Notes under the pieces: generated by a model | Told to the model about the DNA's origin: nothing | Databases searched by the model: none | What the model saw: the letters and a program-made list of their open reading frames with translations, nothing else | Source of the DNA: Actinomortierella ambigua | Lineage: Eukaryota; Mortierellomycota; Mortierellomycetes; Mortierellales; Mortierellaceae | Length of the DNA stretch: 36,391 bases | Direction of reading: 5' to 3' | NCBI GenBank assembly: GCA_016098155.1 | Contig: JAAAJB010000359.1 | Location: 1-36,391 of the forward strand | Shown: positions 10,677-21,439 of the stretch, piece by piece | Position numbering within the stretch: the stretch's first letter is position 1 | Layout: every line of letters starts with the position of its first letter | Position numbers and translations under genes: made by a program

Positions 10677-11579
10677 TCAAAAGATGAATGGAATGAAACG
10701 AGCTCGATGACGACGGAATTCCTCAAAGGCCTCTCCGAAATTCGTCGCCAGCATCGCTTCCTCGGAACGGACTCGACGACCGATTAACAGTGCAAACGGC
10801 AGTGAAAATGCGATGAAGGCCAGCCACGGAGGGAGTGACACGTCAAAGTACGTCTTCAACACCACATCCCACACACCTTCGACAGCGGTCAGCATCGACC
10901 AGGCCACCACTGTGACAAACATGCCCGTGTACGAAGGGTGCAGGAGATACCGGTAAGGGCCTGTACCGACCAGCTGGTGGTTCTTACGGATCGAGAGCTC
11001 ATACTATCATAATATGTGAAAGATGCCGGAAGAATGAAGAATAAATAGATGTATCTTTGGTACATCGAATAGCATTGGCCCTCAATAGACTACTCCCATG
11101 CAGCAGCAAGCATCTAACTTTTTTTTTTCTTTTTTTTTGCTTACTGGACATATATTGTCCTCTATGTCCAATCAAACGATACAGCGGGGAAGGGGGAGAG
11201 AGAGAGTGTGTGTGTGCGAAAAAGAAGATGAGGAGTGTGAGGGCGAACACTTTACAGTGAAGAAACGGCCAAGTTCACGGTAGCACCAGACGCGGAGGAT
11301 GGCGCCCCCGATGCAGATGCTCGTCGCTGCGATCTGCCAGGGCCGCAAGTACGGGGAAATGTGACCTTGGACGAGCATATGGGTGTAGATAGCGGTGGTA
11401 ATGGCAGCCAAGGCAGGATTTAGGTGTCGTGTGGAGCGGGTAAACAACTGGGCCACCACGTCTTCCTGGTGGACCTTTGAGGATGCATCCTGAGATACGT
11501 CCTCACCTGCGGACGGTGGGAGCATCGCCCGGATCATTGAGAGTGTCGACAAACACACACATAGAATCTTGATAGGCAT
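10677..11579 (-). CDS. ICMT-like membrane methyltransferase 1
   Basis: There are two exons, 11579-11256 and 11003-10677. The intron is phase 0 with a GTAAAG donor and GATAG acceptor. The product has 216 residues. It resembles the isoprenylcysteine carboxyl methyltransferase/PEMT-like superfamily, membrane enzymes that use S-adenosylmethionine. Visible features are several hydrophobic segments (for example about 31-130 and around PPWLAFIAFSLPFALLIG), the signature GTGPYRYLLHPSYTG (about 121-135), the later glutamate pair SEEAML with FG, and the C-terminal RFIPFIF. The usual arginine before HPSY is leucine here. The start is chosen by alignment with ICMT-like 2, which has the same length; an upstream Met at 11648 gives a Gln/Lys-rich extension and is less likely. 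True Ste14-type prenylcysteine methylation is not assured, since many fungal members act on unknown substrates. Confidence 0.82.
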
Positions 11580-12914
11580 CGTGGATGGAAAGAAGTTTTT
11601 TTTTTGCTGTTGTTGTTGTTGATGGAAAGATGAGAAGGAGCAAAACAATCATTGTGTTCCTTTTTGTACTCCTTTCCTTGTCACCCTCATCGCTTAATGC
11701 TCTCCAATGTCTGATATAAAATTGGTACTCCATTACTGTACTACTTGGAAGGGAAGGTGGCCTAAGCTAGTCTTTTCGGCAACAAGGAAAAGGGTTTTAA
11801 TCGTGCTGTCTCCTGCCTCTGATCCCACAAACCATTGCTAGAGAACTTTGACAGATCCAGCCAAAGAGCGTTAAAGCAAAGTAAAGAGGGAGAGACACAC
11901 TTGCTTCACCCCATACACCATATGCAGGTGACGGACACAAGACTAATTTGTTTCTTCATAATGGATATCGATCAACGTGCATGGGTAGATTATTGCCCTC
12001 TACGTATACTATGCGAATCTTGAAGGCTCTTAATGCCACGAGAGACACCCTTGGATACACGAAAAAGGACATCCCTACTTCAAAAACAACACAAAAGCGA
12101 ACAAACGTGATCTGTGCGTATTTTTTCAAGTGAGACAAAGGACAAGCTTGGCAAATGGGTGTGTTGTGGCACATTGGCCAGTGGAATGTGATTGGATACG
12201 TCCCAGTTTCTTTTTAGCGGATGTGTCCTACAGGACCTCTCTTTTTTCCCCTTGCCGGTACGGATATCCAAGTACGTACTTGTTTTCCTCCACCTTTTCT
12301 GAGTGGTGACATATCCCTTTGAACTTGGATAGGGCCGTAGCCCACATCACGACATGTCCAAACATCCACAAAAAAAAAAAAAAAAAAAAAAAGAGGTGAG
12401 GGATCATTGTCGAACTCTACGGAGGAGCAGGGTGACAAGGAAGAAAGAAAGGCGTGAAGACCAAATGTGGTTCTTAGAACTGTCTACTCTTTTCGCAGAA
12501 GAGAGGCGAAGGGATGGAGGGAGGTAAGAGAGGCGACGCTCCGTAAGGGACATGCAACGTCGTCAACCCGCAAAAGGCTGTCGTTCAAACAAGAGCGTCA
12601 GTTTTTCTTTGGTCGAGGAGAGAAAGAGGGTCGTCCTTGCAGACTTGTATACACGTAAGAAGATCATGCTCGAGTCCAGAAAGTAGTCGCTCAAACAAAA
12701 TCAACAGCTATCCTTTGGTCTAGAATTAGGCTGCCCAATCTCCTTACCCTCCTGTGCGTGCAAAAATCCTAGCCTGCCGATCTGTGCAGCAGGACCATGA
12801 TTGAATAGATTGAATAGGATTCTTTTGTTTGTTTGCTTTCACACACCCCAAATTGAACAGACGAGAGAGGAAGAGAGAGGTAGTGGAGAAAAGCTCGACC
12901 AGTTTATTTGCTCT
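11580..12914. other. Spacer between the two ICMT-like genes
   Basis: No gene supported. The left end is the leader and promoter region of ICMT-like 1. There is an A run at 12370-12392. The purine-rich open frame near 12467-12658 has no family signal. Confidence 0.4.
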
Positions 12915-13676
12915 TCAATATACAAAGGGGAACAGGCGATAGCGCTGGCTCGCATACTCGGTCCATGCCTTCTCTCCAAAATGCTCTGAAAGCATGGCCT
13001 CCTCGCAATAGATGCGAGGAATGAAAAAAGCGCCATAGAAGAAAGTCGAGGCAGCCAGTGCTACGTATCCTGGAAGATGCATCCCTACCATGGGGTAGAT
13101 CACCGCTTCCCAAAGTCCGCCATAAACCGTTATCATGTGGAACAAGATGCAGACCACCAAGATCCCCGTGTAGGACGGGTGGCGGAGGTATTTGTAAGGT
13201 CCTGTCACCACCAGTCGATGATCGCGGCGAATGGTGATCGCATACTGGAGAGAGAGGGAGAGATAGGGAGCATAAGAGTCAGGATATCAGCGGAGGTCTT
13301 CATTTTTTCATTCTTCTGTTGGTACCCCACTGGTGAGCTCAAGTTCACGACTTACAGTAAAATATCGGTCCAACTCTGTGTACGCTCGCTGTCGTAGCGC
13401 GTAGCCCATCCACTGGAGAACCACCGCAATGGCCATCCACAGCTCGAGATCGGATGATACTGTGCCTCGAGCCATCAAATAAATGTAGGCGAGTGGGAAG
13501 ACGATGGCTTGCAGAGGGGAAATCTTTGTAGACACAAAAACGTAAAAGCGCCGGTAGTTGACATCTCTGCCAAACTTGTCCTCAGTCTTGGAGACGTCCA
13601 TGCCAGCCTTTGGAGGCATATTCGAGCGGTAGTACGTGAAACCGGATATCAACATACAAATAGCCTTGGTCAGCAT
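12915..13676 (-). CDS. ICMT-like membrane methyltransferase 2
   Basis: There are two exons, 13676-13356 and 13244-12915, with a phase 0 intron (GTAAGT donor, TCCAG acceptor) at the same place as in ICMT-like 1. The product is again 216 residues. It carries VTGPYKYLRHPSYTG (about 120-134), CEEAML-SEHFG and RLFPFVY, with hydrophobic helices between, as in the ICMT/PEMT-like family of SAM-dependent membrane methyltransferases. Here the canonical RHPSY is intact. The amino half (MLTKAICMLISGF, then NMPPKAGMDVS) aligns with ICMT-like 1 (MLPPSAGEDVS), which fixes the start. A GT-rich repeat lies directly upstream of the ATG. The pair is a tandem duplication, and fragments of a third copy lie just upstream. 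The substrate is unknown; an ER location is expected from the family. Confidence 0.83.
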
Positions 13677-13757
13677 CTTGTGTGTGTGTGTGAAGGTGTG
13701 TGCGAGTGTGTGTGTGGGGGTGTGTGCGAGTGCGAGGGTATGTGCGTGAAGGCTTGA
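13677..13757. repeat. GT-rich microsatellite in the leader of ICMT-like 2
   Basis: Irregular TG/TGTGCG repeats fill the bases directly before the start codon at 13676. On the coding strand this is a CA-rich leader. It could be 5' untranslated sequence or the end of a leader intron. Confidence 0.6.
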
Positions 13758-13799
13758 GAGAACAAGGGAGAAAGAAAAGTCTCTTCCTTTGTATATATG

Positions 13800-14290
13800 A
13801 GACTTACAGACCACACGGTAAGCTCTAAACAGTAGTATACGCAGAGCGAGCATGATCGGGAGTGCTGCACCTATCTCGTTCGATGTAGTCTTCAATGCCT
13901 TGTTGCCCAGGAGAGGGTGCGGCCATAGGGTAAAAATATTTACCCCGGGACTCCAAAAAACCAATGATCACTATTCCTTTCTCTACTGTCGTCTCGCTAG
14001 GAGGGAAGAAGGGGGTTGTGTGTGTGATACTGTGTGTCTAACATTCTTGAATGTTGGTGGCGTCCACCCTACATCAGCAACAGTATTATGGCGAACCCCT
14101 TTTGTACGACCACCAGGAACACTGTGCTGGGTCATACCAACAGCCATAGCAACATGGTGTCAAGGCCGGATCTCGGTCGAGATCCTTCCTTGCATCACCA
14201 TCAGGTAGACATAGCGCGCCGACAAGGCCCCAGTCGCGGGTGGAACCATATACTTGAACACCCACATTAACTTTTGCCTCTCTCTCTATG
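13800..14290 (-). pseudogene. Remains of a third ICMT-like gene
   Basis: On the minus strand about 14285-14163 reads KLMWVFKYMVPP, then YVYLMVMQGRISTEIRP. This aligns with the hydrophobic region of ICMT-like 1 (YTHMLVQGHISPYLRP) and ICMT-like 2 (YIYLMARGTVSS). The next codon is TGA (14162-14160) where ICMT-like 1 has TGG (Trp). Further on, NTV with ACT|GT at about 14084 falls at the position of the family intron. A more distal piece (about 13880-13806, LPIMLALRILLFRAYRVV) loosely resembles the last helix. The HPSY core was not found. I read this as a degenerate copy; the distal piece is weak. Confidence 0.45.
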
Positions 14291-14447
14291 TATTCGTGGG
14301 CGAGGATCCCTTTGGCAGGATCATATTGCGGAGCTGACAGAGTGTCAAGGTGCCCTCTATGTACATCGTTATGTTAACAGGACGATTGTGTGCTGTGGCC
14401 TCCTCTTGTGTTTATTACTACTCATTTCTTCCTGGATTTTTCTCATT

Positions 14448-15925
14448 CTACTGGTGCAGTTCATGGGACGACACCAGAGCCTGCCTGGCCTCCGCCATTC
14501 GCTCGTTAACATATCCTTCCAGAATACTATCAATATTGCTTGTTGGAAGTTGGTGCTGAGCAATGGCCTGGAGTGCCTTGTGGAGAGTGATGCTGTCCAA
14601 CGCCGCTTGAGCGAGTGGATGGCCCCAGTAAGGTAGCGCCTTGTGACACGCTAAGCTCGTCCAGCGAGTAACAAAAGTAAAGGTTAGATCTCGATTAGAT
14701 TCATAGATTCACTGGCGGACTCTGGCACAAACAAAAAAAAAAAAAGAACGAATGAAAGAAAGAAAAACCTACCATCACCCATGAGCACAATGCGTCCGAG
14801 GTGCCAGGTGTCGTACACTTTGGTCTCGCGTCCAAGTCGCCCAATCGTGTTGGGGAGCGTGGCACGGAAGAAAACATCGTGAGGGACTGAGGGACCCCAG
14901 GCACTTGGAAGAGCGCGAAACTGGTCGCACATGGCCTCTACTAAATCGGCATGGTAGGTGAGGTCCTCCAGATCTGGGCAATCCTCTGGTACTTCGAGAT
15001 GTTGGTCAATCATCCAGCAGACGTTGCCTTTAGGAAACTGTACTGCCCAGGTCTAAAAAAAAACGAGAGAATAATTAGAGCCAAAGAAAATAACAGTGCC
15101 ATAGCAGGTTGGTGACAAAAAAACAAAGGGGGGGGGAGGACAGCTTACCGTGTAAGAGAGTGGACCTCCTTTGTATATCGACACCTGTACATGACACTCT
15201 CGCTGCCCATGCTGCGAGGAAGGCTCTACAGTGAATGCAGATGGGTCCAGCTCTGTCGCTTGTCCCACGAGCCGAATGCTGTCGGACTGCATGCAAAGTC
15301 GGTCCGAGTCTGATAAGGCCCCTTGACTTTGAAGCTGCCTTAGGATGTGTAGCCGAACAGCACTGTAGGTGCCATCTGCCCCTACAAGGATGTCTCCGGC
15401 AAACGAGGACCCGTCTTCAGTACAGTAGCATCGGACGCCGTGCTCAACCTGCTCGATCCGCTCGACAGTTTTCCCTAGTCGGAGCTTGGCTGGTGGAACT
15501 TGTTTGACAAGGATGTTGTACAGTTCTGGTCGAGTAATGGCCAAGACGTCTTGACTGTCGAGGAACAGTAACAACAACAACAAATCAGCGATAATCACAT
15601 CACACGCGTACCTATGATGCAATATTATTGTTCCAACTTACTGGAGAACACGGCAAAGTGTCGCACGACTAAACTCCTTGACGTGCACCTCCTTCACAAG
15701 GCCTGAGGCATCGAGGACGCGATTGAACAAGCCGAGTTTCTCCAAGAGCGTTTGAACGACCTTTTGCACAAAGATAACCCCGCCGCCTTCCATGGGCATC
15801 AGGGCCTGGCTGTTTCTCTCGACAATGACATAATCGATACTCGACCGCTCAAGCTGAAGGGCTAGGAGTAGCCCACCCAAGCCTGCTCCGACAATGATGA
15901 CTCTGAATGGATGCTGTTCCGTCAT
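14448..15925 (-). CDS. FAD-dependent monooxygenase B (short form)
   Basis: There are four exons, 15925-15642, 15554-15149, 15052-14773 and 14650-14448, giving 390 residues. Family features: Rossmann GAGLGG (13-18) with IVER; ITRPELY after the first intron; a DG motif in VGADG (about 152-156); and GDACHK (322-327). The first two introns match those of the other paralogues in position and phase. The intron before ACHK is also conserved, but ACHK is fused to the last exon, so the following intron has been lost. After GDACHK the usual GQGA is GHPLAQ, and the protein stops at SSHELHQ without the extra C-terminal exon seen in A, C and D. It may still be a complete flavoprotein core or may be losing function. 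The MTEQ start is preferred over a Met 22 codons upstream because it directly precedes the Rossmann strand. Its 5' end is 103 bases from the 3' end of monooxygenase C. Confidence 0.84.
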
Positions 15926-16028
15926 GACACAATGAGAGAACAAAAGGCATACATGATTCACCCTCGAAAGCTTAAAAAATTCAGGTGCCACCCCCTCCCC
16001 ATTGAGTTTTGAGACAGAAAAAAAAAAT

Positions 16029-17082
16029 TTACTCTTCCTGGTTGGAAGCGGCGTTGGCTAGAGACAACTGCAATAGCCATTCAGGGACAATGTCAAATTG
16101 GACATGTCCAAGCAGTGCTGGCTCAAAGTTCTATTTAGCATACATATACCCCCCCCCCACGACGCATGGCAAGACAAAGAAAACAGGATGAAGAGTCTGT
16201 TAGATCTTCTTGTATAAGAGTGTTGGAGCGATGAAAGCCCGCTCACTCATGCGCAAGTCTTTTTTTTTTTTTTTCCTTACCGGTTCTCCGATGATTTTGT
16301 CAATCTCCCGTGAATGAAGCACGGCATCCCGTGTGTGGGGGTAACGATCTGAGAAGTACTCGTGGAACGCGATATCCATGGCGTCCTCGATCGGCTCGGT
16401 AGAGTCATAGATTCGCCTGATGGCGATGGAGAGCTGGCAAGCATCCAGCATAGCTTGTAGGGCACCTTGCCCAGTATAGGGTACCAGCTATGAAAGGTAG
16501 ACAAAAAAAAAAAGACTTTTGGATAAGTCCTCCCGTGATTCACATATTTACTTTGTCGTTGTATCAAAGTGAACAGTGGCCGCTTGTCCGCGTACCTTGT
16601 GACATGCTAAAAGTCGTGAACATCACAGGTGAAGGCGTCACAAAAAAAAAATTAAGAGAGAGAAGAGTGAAGTGAGTGATATGGAAGGTGAGCGGGCTTT
16701 CCGTGTTGTCATCACACATGCACACACAGCAATGGTAACCTCAGGGGAACTCATGTATTCCTTACCATCGCCCATGAGAACGACTCGACCATAGTGCCAA
16801 GTATCCCACAGTCTACCAGATCGCTTGAATCGTTGGATCCGCAGTGGGTCTGTTCGGTCCATCAAGTCGCCTAGCGTGCCTCTGCCGCCAAGCGACGTCA
16901 GCAGCGGTCGCATCTGCTCAAAGAAGTCTTGCACGAGTTCCTGCCGGTGGATGTCGTCGCGACTCGGCTGGGCTGTAGCAGCGGCGGATGTATCGCGAAG
17001 CTTGTCGTATGTGATCAGCCAGCTAATCTTTTGGATGCTAGGATGCAGAGTCATCCACCACTTTGTGATGGGACAGGACAAT

Positions 17083-17144
<62 letters not shown>

Positions 17145-18454
17145 AAGAAAGAAAGAGATAGTGTAAGAATGATGGTGTCTTCCTTGTCAAAGTCCATCCA
17201 TTAGAAGGTGGCTCATGACTTACAGAAAATGGAACGTCGGCACCGGTGATGACATGCGACTCGAGGCTTTCAAAGTCCATCTTGTAAAAGTTGGGAAAGA
17301 GGTCCTCATCTGAATCCAGGAGATGGGCCGATCCAGAGATGCAGCAGCGTGTATCGAGTGGCTCCAGTTCGGATGGGGGGAAGGACTCTGGCTGATCGGG
17401 CGTCACAGGCAGCTGGGCAAGGTCTTCGTAGAGGAGTTGGCGGATAGTGCTGTCATAGCCATCGGCGCCAACCAGGATCGTACCCGTGTGAATGGTGGCA
17501 TCGGAGCATTGGACATCAACCTGGTGTGGTCGCTGTGTGAAGCGCACGACGGTTTGCCTATCCAGGATCTGGTTCGGCGGGATGTTGGACATCAGGATGC
17601 GCTGCAGCTCCGTGTACTCGATGCTGCGGCCGTTGTAAGCGTAGCTAGAGGGGGAAGAAAGAGGGAGAGAGAGAGAGAGAGAGGGAGGGAGGGGGGACGA
17701 GAGGGCGAGAATGCAAAAGGGATGTTGAGGACGAGAGCCTTCCTTCGTATGCTATGATTCCTTTCGTACGCCACCATCCCCTCCTTTGGTGGACAAACTG
17801 CCTATTTGAGACATGGTCCGTTCGCTTCTTTTTTTTCTCTCCCTCTCTCTCTCTCTCTCACTCCTCGACAATCCAAAGACACATTCAACCCCCACCCCAC
17901 CAACACCACCCCATCACTCTCGCCTCTACTTCTTATTCTTACCGCTTCTCTGCCCCGGAAAAGTCGATATGCCCTCTGGACTCGCACTCGGTGGCAGAGG
18001 CCCTCCAGAACTTCATGGCCATCATTGGGCATGAGTTTGCAATGGCTTCCTCAACCAAACCGACCTTCTCTAGCAGATTCATGACGAAGGAGCCGAGAAC
18101 GATGGGATTCCGTGGGAGAGCATCTTGCAGCCCGCTCTCGAGAATTACAAAGTCGATGCCCGCCAATTGCAGGAAGCAACCCAGCATCAGCCCGGCAATG
18201 TTGCCTCCGACGATGATGACTCGGAAGGGGGACTGCTCTTCACCCGTAGTCATGTTAGAGTCGAGAGACGACCGGTTACGGTACGAGATGGACGAGCCGG
18301 CAAAGGTTGGCGAGGCGTGGCTGAACGGGTGTGGTCTCAAGGAGGAGTTGGAGGACGAAGATAGGTGACACTGGAGGTCCTCCTTCTCGTGATGGCGGTA
18401 GCACGGGTGGCAGTCGTCTTCGTCGTGGTCGTCCTCGAACGAATGGCGGCTCAT
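16029..18454 (-). CDS. FAD-dependent monooxygenase C with His/Asp/Ser-rich N-terminus
   Basis: Six exons, 18454-17943, 17644-17224, 17060-16766, 16606-16596 (11 bases), 16487-16281 and 16130-16029, give 515 residues. Before the Rossmann strand is a 67-residue low-complexity leader rich in His, Asp and Ser (MSRHSFEDDHDEDD, then runs of Ser). Starting instead at Met 68 (18253) would remove it. Family features: GGNIAG (83-88) with ILES; a DG motif in VGADG (about 229-233); and GDACHK (408-413) followed by YTGQGA. The asparagine replaces the second glycine of the FAD motif; related fungal enzymes of the PaxM type can carry GGSIAG there. The last intron uses GTAAGG and a TGCTAAATAG end and yields a C-terminus PEWLLQLSL. 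Without it, the frame runs into poly-Lys. The third exon follows a long CT tract, as a polypyrimidine tract would. Confidence 0.85.
17087..17157. repeat. GA/GAAA microsatellite in an intron of monooxygenase C
   Basis: An almost perfect (GA)n run is followed by GAAA units. On the coding strand it is a (TC)n tract lying 26 bases before the acceptor of exon 3 (17061/17060), so it may act as an extended polypyrimidine tract. Confidence 0.85.
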
Positions 18455-19206
18455 TCGAATAGCTGCTTTGTTATTTTGTTTCTTGGGGTTGATTCTTGGA
18501 TGCCGTCCTTGAGGGCTACTCGAAGTTGCTGCAGGGAGTGGCTGTCTGTGTGTGTGTATCGTCTGTCTGTCCTGTAACCGGGACTGTAGGTCAGCCTTGA
18601 TGATCTTTTTTTTTTGGTGGCGTCTATGCAGGATGTGTGTGGCGGGTGCGTGGAATGTTTCTTTGCGAATCGTAGGGTCTGGCTGACAGCCGACAAAAAA
18701 AAATGGTTTGCCCAGGAGTAGTGGTCAATGTTGCTGCTGGGTCCTGGTCCTCCTTTGTAAGTAATGGAGCAAACAAAAGTCAATTGCAGGATAGGCAAGG
18801 CTCTAGTCTGAGGTCAAGAAAAGAGGAGCAAAGGAGATCGGGCTGGCCGTGTGCACTTGACAGCGGATCTTGATCAATGTTGGTGGTGTGTGAGGAGTGG
18901 GTGAGTGAGGGGTGAAGCGGCTACGGAGGCAATGGACGGGGGGCATCAATTGCTCTACCGGAAGGCCCAGACGGGAGAGAGAGATGAACAAGAAGTAGGT
19001 GAGAGTAAGAGTAAGACTGAGAGAGTGCGAGTGAGAGCGCAAGTAAGAAAGAGCGAGAGCAAATGAAAGGAGTGAGAGAGAAGGAATGAATAAAGGCGCT
19101 CTTGAACAAAAAACAGCGAAAAAAAGGGGAGCTGGTGGTGGTGGCAATATATATATGTTTTTGTGTGTATACATATTCCTTTGCGGGTACTTGCCTATCT
19201 TGTCGG
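18455..19206. other. Upstream region of monooxygenase C
   Basis: It holds the expected promoter of monooxygenase C and GAGT/GA-rich repeats (18960-19080). No gene or clear TATA box was seen. Confidence 0.35.
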
Positions 19207-19505
19207 TCATCCGGCTGGTGACCAATTACCAGGATCTCCAAGTAGACTCCTCTCACCAAGCCCGACGCGTGTTGAGAGTATGCTGTAAAGAGGAACAGAA
19301 AAACAACACGCGGGTGAACATACACACACATACACAGCATATAGTATTTTTATATGCACACATATACACACAAACACACTCCATCCAATCCTACTTACTC
19401 CTCATTCAGTCTATCTTTTATGCCTGGAGAATAGAGGTCGGAAAGATGGTCTTTGGGTGAAAGAAAGGTGCTATGAAATGGATGCAGCTGGCCTTTATGC
19501 CACAT
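19207..19505 (-). CDS. Possible small spliced gene (60 residues), unrecognised
   Basis: Candidate exons are 19505-19399 and 19282-19207, joined across a 116-base intron with a GTAAGT donor and a TTTACAG acceptor. The splice keeps the frame (phase 2) and gives a charged 60-residue product. It begins MWHKGQLHPFHS, passes through SPGIKDRLNEDILSTRVGLG across the junction, and ends GNWSPAG. I know no family for it. The strong splice sites and the open frame on both sides are the only support. It may have more upstream exons, or be a remnant or a leader exon of a neighbour. It lies on the same strand as the monooxygenase cluster, between C and D. Confidence 0.33.
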
Positions 19506-21439
19506 CAGAACATAGCAGAGCAGAGCACTGCATAGGCACCTACACCAGTGCGAACAAGAGAAATGGCGAGAATGCAGGCGGGAGGAACTCAACAAGGCCT
19601 GCGCCTGCTCTTTTCTACCGTGTCAAACACAACGGCCGATCACTCCATCTATCCTGCCTGTCCGCCTCCTCTCTCTCTCTCTCATATACACACACACGTA
19701 CATACAATACACACTCTCGTGTATCTTGCTACTAGCCATATCTCTGTCTCTCTCTCCTGCTCCGCGGTTTGCATTCTTCAAAAGCTGTGCAGTGTCGTCA
19801 ACTCTTTTGTTTTCTTGCGCCCTAGTCCCCTATCTGTTCCGCTACGTCAGACGAAAGCCGGGAAAAGAGAAAGAAAGAAAGAAAGAAAAGAAAGAAAGAA
19901 AGAGAGAGAGAGAGAAGGAAAGAGAGAGAGAGAGGGAAAGAGAGACAGAGGGAAAGAGAGAGAGAAAGAGAGAGCGAATGCGAGATTGAAGAGTGCTGTG
20001 TTGAATCTCCTCTCCCTCGCAAGAATGAAAAAAACATTAACTATCCGCGGGGAAAACCTCAGTGGTTGGTGGTGCAAAACTCTTTCCTTTCGAAAAGTAC
20101 TCCTTGAACAAAGCCCCTTCCCTCTACTTTCCCTCCTTCCCACGTTCAAGGTATGTGCTGTTCCTGCAGCAATCATCAGCCCCATCCCTCTTGCTGCTCC
20201 TCTTCTCTTCCCTCTCCTGTTCTCTGTTGTGATCATAATGTACCCACAGGTCGGGATAAAGAGTCGACGACCCTAGATCGATCGAGTGTCGATGTGTGTG
20301 TGTGTGTATGTGGGGGGGGGGGGAAGAAAAACTCATAGCGAGGCGAGTAGCACCACTTACTCAGAGGCTAGAAGAGAATTCGACTATTGTGGCCAACCAA
20401 CCAAAACACAACAATCATATCATGCAAAGGCTCATGACTCCGCCACCTACCCCGGTCGGCCGCTCCCCAGGTGTGCCAGACTAGCAAAGGTCAATTGCAA
20501 ATGGTTGTTCAAAGGTGTCTAAGCCCTGTCGGACAGCCTTTCGCGAGAAAAGGGAGCAGAGTAGACAAAACAAGTGAGCCAAAGTAAAACAAAGAAACTC
20601 TCACCGCTTTCCTACACAAACACATCGTTGAGCTCCTTGTCGCCATTGACCGTCTTTTGCGCCATTCGGCATACGGCACACGCACATTCATTTATTCAAT
20701 GACCCCGTTTTGTATACGGTTGGGAAGAAGGGCTGTAGGGAGTTCGAACTTGCTCACTCTTGTTGCCTTCTCCCTCTTTCCCGCCGAAGGTTTCTTCTTC
20801 TGAATCATCATCGGCAGTTTCATAGAATAAACGCACACCTTCGCCACTCCCCTTGCCGCCCTCCCTTCCCCGTATTATTACTTCTTTTTAGCTTTATCTC
20901 TGGGATCTCGGTCATTTCCCATCACGATCCATCAAGACGCCGTTGCTCACTCTACAACCTCAAACGCTATAGGTTGGCTTGTCTGGCCTTCTTTGTTCAT
21001 TCCTTCTGACAAGGTTTTTTTTTCAAAGTGCGTGGAAGAAGAGTGGCGTTAGAAACGTTAAACACATGAGAAAGGAAAAGAGAAAAAAAAGAGAGAGAGT
21101 CTAAAGTATAACATTACTGTAAAAAAATGATGTCAAGGCTATTTGTACACGCATTCGTGAGTAACAAGAGTAGAGATGCAAAACGAAATGTTTAAACAAG
21201 ATCATAGAGAATAAGAACGGTGAGAGAAAAGAAAAAAAACAATAGCGAACTAGACAACGACAAACAAACATTAAGGACGAAATTTTCAACAATAAAGAAA
21301 GATACGAGGCATGGGTTTACAAATATGTGGAAAAACAGGAAAAACAGGAAAACAAGATGTGGGTGATCGCAGGACGTGAAAGAAAGGGGGGGTCGGAACA
21401 AACAGACAGACAAACAGACAGAAAAACCAAAGCCTCCGT
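19506..21439. other. Microsatellite-rich spacer
   Basis: It contains CT/CA runs (19668-19712) and a long GAAA/GAGA tract (about 19863-19980), then AT-rich sequence. Long open frames here are by-products of the purine tracts. The end next to 21440 probably includes the 3' untranslated region of monooxygenase D. No gene supported. Confidence 0.45.
19863..19978. repeat. GAAA/GAGA microsatellite
   Basis: A mixed purine repeat of GAAA and GA units, over 100 bases long, with no gene across it. Confidence 0.85.

Noticed and set aside
17087..17157. A regularly repeated array considered as CRISPR-like
   Set aside because: It is a simple dinucleotide microsatellite without spacers. No CRISPR array or cas gene is present in this eukaryotic sequence.
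19548..20276. A 242-codon plus-strand open frame
   Set aside because: It runs through CT and GAAA microsatellites and encodes Lys/Glu/Arg repeats. It is open only because of the repeats.
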